Shown here: in pieces, positions 1-4,496 of the stretch
How the letters are laid out: each line of letters opens with the position of its first letter
Position numbering within the stretch: the stretch's first letter is position 1
Source of the DNA: Mageeibacillus sp. UBA1193
Lineage (GTDB): Bacteria > Bacillota > Clostridia > Saccharofermentanales > Saccharofermentanaceae
Direction: 5' to 3'
DNA: 5,685 nt
Assembly (NCBI GenBank): GCA_002310155.1
Contig: DBYF01000142.1
Coordinates: 1-5,685 of the forward strand
Made by a program: the position numbers and the translations under genes
Notes under the pieces: model-generated
The model's database searches: none
What the model saw: the letters and a program-made list of their open reading frames with translations, nothing else
Told to the model about the DNA's origin: nothing

Positions 1-400
1 TCGCCACGGCTAACACCGCATAGATAAAAAAGATTCTATCTCTCTTTTTCCGTATTTTCTTCAGCTCTTTATCAAGCCATTCGTCCGGCTCTGTCGTACT
101 GCAATTACTTGCTTCACTTACTTCAGTGGAAAAAGCCTGAATACCTTCCTCGATTGCGTCCAGTACGCTTTCATATTCTTCAGAATGCTTCTCATTTGCA
201 TCATTTTGAGGATACAGTTGCTTTTCCCCGACATCCAGGACATCTGCCAGCTTGGAAATGATCTCATCCGTAGGAGGGATCTCACCGCTTTCCCATCTTG
301 CCACAGTATTGGGAGAAACATGCAGTTCGCGTGCGATTTGTTTTTTCGAAAGACCTCTTTCTAATCTATGTCGTCGTATAATCTCTCCTATAGTCTCCAT
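1..400 (-). CDS. XRE-family transcriptional regulator with C-terminal membrane segment (partial, runs off left edge)
   Basis: This is the N-terminal 133 residues of a DNA-binding protein; the rest lies beyond base 1. Residues about 5-60 form an XRE (Cro/C1-type) helix-turn-helix: a scanning helix around LSKKQIARELHV (17-28) and a recognition helix around SPNTVARWESG (29-39). The family pattern of alternating LS, IA, V, W-E-G and IP residues is clear. Residues 61-110 are an acidic linker. A basic stretch (KELKKIRKKR, 111-120) is then followed by hydrophobic residues (FFIYAVLAVA), which look like the start of a transmembrane helix. The visible layout is therefore a cytoplasmic DNA-binding head on a membrane tail, an arrangement common in Firmicutes. 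The start is the ATG at 400, preceded by AAGGAG (406-411) at 5 bases. The target and signal cannot be named. No stop or frameshift interrupts the frame. Confidence 0.88.
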   Translation of the reverse strand, partial: METIGEIIRRHRLERGLSKKQIARELHVSPNTVARWESGEIPPTDEIISKLADVLDVGEKQLYPQNDANEKHSEEYESVLDAIEEGIQAFSTEVSEASNCSTTEPDEWLDKELKKIRKKRDRIFFIYAVLAVA

Positions 401-423
401 TGCTGCTCCTTCATATACTTTTT

Positions 424-450
424 GTAATACAAGCCTTACTTATATGTCAA
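424..450 (-). promoter_or_regulatory. Probable sigma-A-type promoter of the XRE regulator gene
   Basis: Read on the minus strand, a perfect -35 TTGACA (445-450) is followed after 15 bases by TATTAC (424-429), a 4/6 match to the -10 consensus. The 15-base spacing is short, so the exact -10 is uncertain. The element sits just upstream of the AAGGAG and ATG of the XRE gene and just downstream of the 37-base palindrome. Confidence 0.5.
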
Positions 451-460
451 CAAAAATCGT

Positions 461-497
461 TTGAGCAAAAATGTCAGATTCTGACATTTTTGCTCAA
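461..497. repeat. Perfect 37-base palindrome: candidate terminator of the TetR gene and/or operator
   Basis: Two 18-base arms (461-478 and 480-497) are exact reverse complements around one central base (479). The core is TGTCAGATTCTGACA, flanked by A5 on one side and T5 on the other, so RNA from either strand gives a hairpin with a U-tract in its 3' arm. It begins 14 bases after the stop codon of the TetR gene, which fits an intrinsic terminator. It also ends 10 bases upstream of the -35 box of the XRE gene. ATGTCA from its core recurs over that -35 (444-449), which would fit a regulator binding site. The symmetry is seen directly; its role is inferred. Confidence 0.75.
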
Positions 498-511
498 GGC
501 CTGATATTACT

Positions 512-1096
512 TCATTTCCGGGGACTCTTCTCCTCGCCGTTATTCTCGGCAGCCCGCATGATCATGTCCTCCGCCATGCCCTTATAGAGCTGGCAGAAGC
601 GGATGATATGCTCTTCAACGTTCGTCTCCATCTTCTGGTTGAGCCACTCGATCGCAAGACCGAAGCATTCACAACGATAGAAACGGAGGATGATCTCCGC
701 ATCGGACGGCGCGATCTTCACATCGCGGAAAAGTGTTTTTGCATAGGTAGTAACGACGTAGTCGCAGACCTTCCACAGGTACATCTCGAAGACATCGCGG
801 CTGACGGAGTTATAGATATGCAGGATCGCACGGCGCTTCTGCTCACAGAAGGAGACTGCTACGCGGAGCGCGGTCTCGATCGAGTCGATCGTGTCGTACT
901 TCGAAATGATGCTGTCGGCATCGTCCTTGATCATCTCCTCGACCAGGGACGGCAGATCCTGATAGTAGTAATAGAAAGAATTCCTGTTGATGCCGCACTT
1001 CTCGACGATCATCTTGACCGTGATAGAGGACATCGGAAGCTCCTCGAGAAGGTCCACAAATGTCTTCTTGATGGCATCTTTCATGAAACTCGGCAT
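512..1096 (-). CDS. TetR/AcrR-family transcriptional regulator (DhaS-like)
   Basis: A one-component regulator of about 194 residues, typical for TetR proteins (about 190-220). The N-terminal helix-turn-helix is clear: SSITVKMIVEKCGINRNSFYYYYQDLPSLVEEM, split as ITVKMIVEKCGI (helix 2) and NRNSFYYYYQDL (recognition helix), with the family's G-[IV]-x-R-x-[ST]-[FL]-Y-x-[YH]-[FY] pattern. The tyrosine-rich form resembles Firmicutes regulators annotated as DhaS-like. The all-helical C-terminal half (cofactor binding and dimerisation) is too divergent to suggest a ligand. An in-frame ATG exists further upstream at 1135, but it lies before a TATAAT -10 box (1124-1129) that would transcribe this gene, so it is unlikely to be used. 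AAGGAG (1108-1113) is 2 bases from the ATG at 1105 and 11 bases from the ATG at 1096; I prefer 1096, with 1105 possible. The gene is divergent from the membrane protein at 1217, suggesting local control of both. Confidence 0.87.
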   Translation of the reverse strand: MPSFMKDAIKKTFVDLLEELPMSSITVKMIVEKCGINRNSFYYYYQDLPSLVEEMIKDDADSIISKYDTIDSIETALRVAVSFCEQKRRAILHIYNSVSRDVFEMYLWKVCDYVVTTYAKTLFRDVKIAPSDAEIILRFYRCECFGLAIEWLNQKMETNVEEHIIRFCQLYKGMAEDMIMRAAENNGEEKSPRK

Positions 1097-1123
1097 AAGC
1101 GTCATTGCTCCTTTCCGTCCCCT

Positions 1124-1129
1124 ATTATA
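1124..1129 (-). promoter_or_regulatory. -10 box of the TetR regulator gene promoter
   Basis: A consensus TATAAT read on the minus strand. The best -35 at 17 bases is ATACCA (1147-1152), only 3/6, so the promoter may need help or be weak. A transcript starting near 1118 would carry AAGGAG at 1108-1113, giving a very short leader and excluding the upstream ATG at 1135. Confidence 0.5.
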
Positions 1130-1140
1130 CTCCATCCTGA

Positions 1141-1148
1141 CACGCGTG
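1141..1148. promoter_or_regulatory. Candidate operator: CACGCGTG palindrome between divergent promoters
   Basis: An exact 8-base palindrome lies between the two opposing -10 boxes, within the -35/spacer region of both promoters. A dimeric TetR protein bound here would block both directions. It is shorter than typical TetR operators (about 15 bases or more), and the flanks add only scattered symmetry, so the assignment is tentative. Confidence 0.35.
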
Positions 1149-1155
1149 GTATAAT
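1147..1155 (+). promoter_or_regulatory. Extended -10 promoter of the membrane protein gene
   Basis: TGGTATAAT is an extended -10 (TGn plus consensus TATAAT at 1150-1155). The -35 region is poor: TATACT at 18 bases spacing is a 3/6 match. Extended -10 promoters often tolerate this. A start near 1162 would give a leader of about 55 bases before the ATG at 1217. Confidence 0.55.
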
Positions 1156-1190
1156 GAGCACATATTGAAGCTACCTACCCGACTGAATTT

Positions 1191-1209
1191 CGGATCTTTA
1201 TCCGGGAGG
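1191..1209 (+). promoter_or_regulatory. Leader hairpin next to the ribosome binding site
   Basis: CGGAT (1191-1195) and ATCCG (1200-1204) pair around a CTTT loop; in RNA, U-G and U-A pairs could extend the stem to 1188-1207. This extended stem would overlap the strong GGGAGG ribosome binding site (1204-1209), which lies 7 bases from the ATG at 1217. The pairing could dampen translation, but a 5-base core stem can occur by chance. Confidence 0.35.
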
Positions 1210-1216
1210 AACGTGT

Positions 1217-2149
1217 ATGAGTTTTAAGAATATAAATCTTGGAGATGCCAGACCGATTCCGGATTTCGAAGAAGACTCTGCGAAGGCAGCCTCCGGCGCA
1301 GCTTCGGATTATAAATTTCCTCTCAACAAAAATGCTGTTGCCGGCTTTATCCTGGCAGTCGTGTATGTTCTCACCGGACCTCTCGGCACATACTATCTTA
1401 TCTATGACGGGCGCCGCAATGAAGCATTATTAGTCTTTTTAACTGTGACATCGTATATCAGCTTCCTCGGCGGCCTGATCCTCTCCTTCCGGGGAATGTC
1501 CGAGTGTAAACACCAGTGTTTCAAAGGAAGAGGATATGGAATCGCCGGATTTGCCACAACCCTGGTTACTCTCGGAATTGTAGTCAACATGCTTTTCGTC
1601 CTTTCGTTTTCGAACTCCATGAAGGGTAAGTATCACGGACCAACGGTTATGATCGGAAATCTCGAGGTCGTTCTGAACCGTGATGAAAGGACGGCAAAAA
1701 ACGCCCTCGCTCAAAAATGGTACTGGGACGGAGATGTGAATAATCTCGTGATCGAAGTGCCGGACGAGTATTCCGACGGAATCGTTATCGACACGATCGG
1801 CCAGGCGGACACGGGACCCAGATCACGCACTTTTCAGATCAGCACTCGCAATGACATTAAGAACATAAAGAATGACCGTAATACGGTTGCTCCTGCAGGA
1901 ACGGCCGTTCATGATGAGGATCTGGTCTTCACCATAGTCGTCGGAAAAAATGTGAAGTATGTCTATATCGAGGAACTGCCTACTTTTGTCCGCACAAACG
2001 ATGACGGCAGTGCCACGAAATACTGGGTCCACATAAGATTCGAGGTTTCTCCAAAGAATAAGGAATTCTATTCTGAAGACGGAAAACTGTACGATGCCGG
2101 CACGCATCAATTGTCCTCCGGAATTGATAAATCCATGTATCCGGACTAA
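1217..2149 (+). CDS. Membrane protein of unknown function: three TM helices and a large extracytoplasmic C-terminal domain
   Basis: A 310-residue protein I cannot assign to a named function. Residues 1-38 are polar and acidic. Three hydrophobic segments follow at about 40-63, 70-92 and 107-131. The loop between the second and third (RGMSECKHQCFKGRG) is strongly basic and so probably cytoplasmic. This puts the N-terminus inside and the last 178 residues outside. The membrane part, with its glycine-rich third helix (GRGYGIAGFATTLVTLG), resembles the small DUF4190-type membrane modules found in Firmicutes, by eye only. The C-terminal region is rich in alternating hydrophobic and polar residues (LVIEV, GIVIDTI, LVFTIVVGKNVKYVYIEEL, KYWVHIRFEV), suggesting a beta-rich fold. 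It has no cysteine and no recognised catalytic motif. The loop holds a C-x3-C pair (97/101). The start is well supported by GGGAGG at 7 bases. The gene is divergent from the TetR regulator, which probably controls it. Confidence 0.85.
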   Translation: MSFKNINLGDARPIPDFEEDSAKAASGAASDYKFPLNKNAVAGFILAVVYVLTGPLGTYYLIYDGRRNEALLVFLTVTSYISFLGGLILSFRGMSECKHQCFKGRGYGIAGFATTLVTLGIVVNMLFVLSFSNSMKGKYHGPTVMIGNLEVVLNRDERTAKNALAQKWYWDGDVNNLVIEVPDEYSDGIVIDTIGQADTGPRSRTFQISTRNDIKNIKNDRNTVAPAGTAVHDEDLVFTIVVGKNVKYVYIEELPTFVRTNDDGSATKYWVHIRFEVSPKNKEFYSEDGKLYDAGTHQLSSGIDKSMYPD

Positions 2150-2190
2150 ATGTCCTTCGGGAATGAGAGAAGATCGTAATCTATAAACAT

Positions 2191-2240
2191 AAAAAACCGG
2201 CCCGATGCTTCCTTTGAAGAAACGGGCCGATCTTTTCTCA
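2191..2240. terminator. Bidirectional intrinsic terminator between convergent genes
   Basis: CGGCCCG (2198-2204) pairs with CGGGCCG (2223-2229). An inner CTTC/GAAG stem (2208-2211 with 2216-2219) closes a CTTT loop, with a small internal bulge between the two stems. Read on the minus strand, the hairpin is followed after GG by T6 (2191-2196), a strong terminator for the serpin gene, whose stop codon is at 2262. Read on the plus strand it is followed by ATCTTTTCTC, a weaker U-tract, about 50 bases after the stop of the membrane protein gene. Confidence 0.85.
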
Positions 2241-2261
2241 ATCTCTTTTTCCTTAAGTAGT

Positions 2262-3590
2262 TTATACGTTCTCTACGGTTCCCAGGAATACCGGAAGTCC
2301 TGTGTCCCTGTCCACGATTGCATATGCATACGGACGGTCGCAGGTCACGTATCTGGCCGGGTCCGGCTCCGCTATGCACTTCTCGGTCATAACGACCGCG
2401 GTAGCTGCCGCTGCTTTAGTACCCTTGCGGTCTACCTCGATATATGTCTTATGAATGACATCCGAGATATACACATCCTTTTTCGTCATGTTTGAAAAAT
2501 CTGCGTCCGTATCACTGAACGCATCCTTCATACCCATGTCGCTCAGGATCGCGGGCAGGTGGATATCATATTCGCTCTTAAACTCCGGCATGACAGTATA
2601 TACTTCCATGGAGTCATCCTGACTGTTCCAGAACTCCCAGTATTCTTCCGGTGTCAGGTTAGCGATGAACTCGTTGATATCTACATTCTCATCTTCCGGA
2701 AGGATCGTCATAAACGTAAACTTCCCGTCATCGTAATCCTTAAGGAAACCTATGGCTTTACCATTGCTCAGGTATGTGGTCTCTTCACCGCTTAAGAACA
2801 TGACCTTCTGCTCTTCGCCTTTCCCGTTACGGAAGGTGCCTTCATACACGCTGTCTTCCGCATAGGAAGTCTCCCACTTGCCGTCAAATGCGATGGCATT
2901 TACAAGGACCATCAGATCGTTATCTGTCAGCTTCTCGAGCAGATTATGGATCCTGTCCTCTGTCTGCTCTTCGACCCACTTGTTGATCGTCTCGACTGCG
3001 CCCTGTCCAAACTCCAGCGTGCCGACCTCAGCTCCGAAGTTCTCCCTTACGTACTTCAGGAAATCCTCATATACGCTGTCAGCTTTATTCTGGTTGATCC
3101 ACACCGAGTTTGCGATCTTCAGGCTATCGTTCTTCAGCGAATTCATGTGATTCACCGCGAAACCAAATGCAGTCGGCTCGTCTACTCCCGGAACCATCGT
3201 ATTCATCATCTGGCTCAGGGTATTTCCATTCGCACCCGCCGCAGTCATATTCATCGCGAAAAGCACTGAGTCGGGAGAGATCAGTACATTCTCTCCCTTC
3301 GCATCCTGTGCGCAGCGCTTCATCATTTCGAAGATAAACTTCGAGTATGCTCTGTTCAGTTCGTCCTGGGACTTGTTCTCTTTTCCGATCATTGCGGATG
3401 CCAGTTCGAAAACGGCTTCCTGTCCGTTCTCTCTCTTGATGGTTCCGGCTCCCGGAAGCTCAACAGATCCATGCTTATTGTTGTTTCCGAACGCGGATCT
3501 TCCCTGGCCGTTTTTCTTCGTGCATCCTGTGCCCATCGACAGAAGGATAGATGTAGTTAATAATCCGGTTACGATCTTTCTTGTTTTCAT
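2262..3590 (-). CDS. Serpin-family serine protease inhibitor, predicted lipoprotein
   Basis: A 442-residue serpin, a suicide inhibitor that traps a protease after cleavage of its reactive loop. The signal peptide has basic residues (K2, R4, K5), a hydrophobic core and MGTGC ending at Cys23; this fits the broad lipoprotein pattern, though it lacks Leu at -3. A polar linker (24-75) then tethers a near-complete serpin domain (about 79-442). Hallmarks in order: NVLISPDSVLFAMNMTAAGANG (101-122), INKWVEEQT (202-210), LVNAIAFDGKWE (229-240), MPEFKSEYDIHL (334-345), GMKDAFSDTDADFS (353-366) and SDVIHKTYIEVDRKGTK (376-392). The hinge after G390 is TKAAAATA: small residues at P12-P9 and Thr at P14 and P8, as in inhibitory serpins. 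Counting G390 as P15 puts P1 at Lys404 and P1' at Cys405. A trypsin-like or Lys-specific target is therefore inferred. There is no dockerin or cell-wall anchor. GAGGA (3599-3603) lies 8 bases from the ATG. The gene is divergent from the two-component system at 3801. Confidence 0.95.
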   Translation of the reverse strand: MKTRKIVTGLLTTSILLSMGTGCTKKNGQGRSAFGNNNKHGSVELPGAGTIKRENGQEAVFELASAMIGKENKSQDELNRAYSKFIFEMMKRCAQDAKGENVLISPDSVLFAMNMTAAGANGNTLSQMMNTMVPGVDEPTAFGFAVNHMNSLKNDSLKIANSVWINQNKADSVYEDFLKYVRENFGAEVGTLEFGQGAVETINKWVEEQTEDRIHNLLEKLTDNDLMVLVNAIAFDGKWETSYAEDSVYEGTFRNGKGEEQKVMFLSGEETTYLSNGKAIGFLKDYDDGKFTFMTILPEDENVDINEFIANLTPEEYWEFWNSQDDSMEVYTVMPEFKSEYDIHLPAILSDMGMKDAFSDTDADFSNMTKKDVYISDVIHKTYIEVDRKGTKAAAATAVVMTEKCIAEPDPARYVTCDRPYAYAIVDRDTGLPVFLGTVENV

Positions 3591-3742
3591 TTTCTATATC
3601 CTCACTTTTATCGAAATCTTTAGTAATTTTCTTTCACGTGCTTTGCAAAACCTGATCTGCATATTAGACGAAGCCTTTTTCCGATCTGTTGCAAAAAAAC
3701 CGGATCTTGTTTCGCAGCCCGCTCGAACTCCCCTCTCGCTAG

Positions 3743-3756
3743 GCGGTTTGCGGTTG
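3743..3756 (+). repeat. Tandem heptamer GCGGTTT-GCGGTTG in the response regulator promoter
   Basis: GCGGTT occurs at 3743-3748 and again at 3750-3755, a 7-base period, immediately upstream of the extended -10 box. OmpR-family regulators bind tandem direct repeats, so this could be an autoregulatory site, also placed to act on the divergent serpin gene. With only two short copies, chance cannot be excluded. Confidence 0.35.
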
Positions 3757-3765
3757 TGGTAAAAT
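3757..3765 (+). promoter_or_regulatory. Extended -10 promoter of the two-component operon
   Basis: TGGTAAAAT is an extended -10 (TGn with TAAAAT, 5/6 to consensus, at 3760-3765). No good -35 is visible at 16-18 bases, which suggests dependence on the extended element or on an activator. A start near 3772 gives a leader of about 30 bases. The leader contains AGGGGAG (3789-3795), 5 bases from the ATG at 3801. Confidence 0.5.
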
Positions 3766-3800
3766 ACCTGTGAATCCATGTTTGATTTAGGGGAGAATCC

Positions 3801-4496
3801 ATGCATTACGATTGTCTGATCATCGATGACGAACAGGTACTGGCCGATAACACGTGCGAATACTTTAATATGTTCGATGTAAAAACGAAGGCCGTTTATA
3901 ACAGTTCCGATGCACTCGCATTCTATGGAGAAAACGATGCTTCGCTGATCCTTCTGGACATCAACCTCGGAGACGGATCCGGATTCGACCTCTGTAAGAA
4001 TTTGCGCCAGAACGTCTCCTCCCCGATCCTTTTCATCTCCGCGAGAAACACCGATGACGATAAGATCATCGCTCTTAATATCGGCGGCGACGACTACATC
4101 GAAAAGCCCTATTCGCTGGGTGTTCTTCTCGCCAAGGTCAAGGTCGTTCTCCGACGTTTCGGATCGATGGAAGAAAAAGAAACTTCCGACATCTTTGAAG
4201 ATGGCGCACTCTCGATCGATAAGAAGAATAAGACCGTGTCTCTATCCGGCGAGGCTAAAAAACTGACCTCCATGGAGTTCGCTCTTCTTCTCTATCTCGT
4301 AGAGAACCCGAACCGTCTGATCACGAAGGCCGAGCTTTTCGATAACGTATGGAAAGACAAGTTCACCTCCGACGGCACGCTCAACGTGCATATCAGAAAG
4401 CTCAGAGAGGCCATCGAATCCGATCCGAAGAATCCTTCCCGCATCGTGACTGTCTGGAAGGAAGGCTATAAGTACGTCACAGGTGCCGGCAAATGA
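3801..4496 (+). CDS. OmpR/PhoB-family two-component response regulator
   Basis: A full-length 231-residue response regulator, the usual size for the family. The receiver domain (about 2-118) has the acidic pocket D9-D10, the phosphoacceptor D53 in LILLDINLGDGSG, the switch residues S80 and Y99, and K102 in the EKPYS motif; all key residues are present. A short linker leads to a winged-helix DNA-binding domain (about 130-228) with LTSMEFALLLYLVENPNRL (155-173), LFDNVW (179-184), the recognition helix near TLNVHIRKLREAI (193-205) and the wing VWKEGYKYV (218-226). It should be a phosphorylation-controlled, DNA-binding cytoplasmic protein. Its stop codon overlaps the start of the kinase gene (ATGA), so the two are translationally coupled and form a cognate pair. 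Likely targets are its own promoter and perhaps the divergent serpin gene, which is inference. Confidence 0.96.
   Translation: MHYDCLIIDDEQVLADNTCEYFNMFDVKTKAVYNSSDALAFYGENDASLILLDINLGDGSGFDLCKNLRQNVSSPILFISARNTDDDKIIALNIGGDDYIEKPYSLGVLLAKVKVVLRRFGSMEEKETSDIFEDGALSIDKKNKTVSLSGEAKKLTSMEFALLLYLVENPNRLITKAELFDNVWKDKFTSDGTLNVHIRKLREAIESDPKNPSRIVTVWKEGYKYVTGAGK

Noticed and set aside
118..321. A 67-codon minus-strand open frame
   Set aside because: It overlaps the XRE regulator on the same strand in another frame; the XRE frame has the helix-turn-helix and the ribosome binding site.
608..1168. A 186-codon plus-strand open frame opposite the TetR gene
   Set aside because: It is antisense to a clear TetR protein, has no ribosome binding site and its translation resembles no domain.
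2151..2163. A TCC-TTCG-GGA mini hairpin just after the membrane protein stop codon
   Set aside because: Only three base pairs and no U-tract; the strong hairpin at 2198-2229 explains termination.
2205..2495. A 96-codon plus-strand open frame, and other plus-strand frames through 3337
   Set aside because: The first starts inside the terminator hairpin, and all are antisense to the serpin with no ribosome binding site or recognisable domain.
3620..3648. Candidate serpin promoter TTGCAA-N17-TACTAA on the minus strand
   Set aside because: The -35 matches 4/6 and the -10 only 3/6. It is well placed but too weak to list as a feature, and another promoter may lie further upstream.
3681..3706. Near repeats of CCGATCT / CCGGATCT
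   Set aside because: They differ in length and spacing and form neither a clean direct repeat nor an inverted repeat.
3594..3806. Two short minus-strand frames in the serpin/regulator intergenic region (60 and 70 codons)
   Set aside because: They overlap each other in different frames, cover the regulator promoter and lack good ribosome binding sites; basic low-complexity translations.
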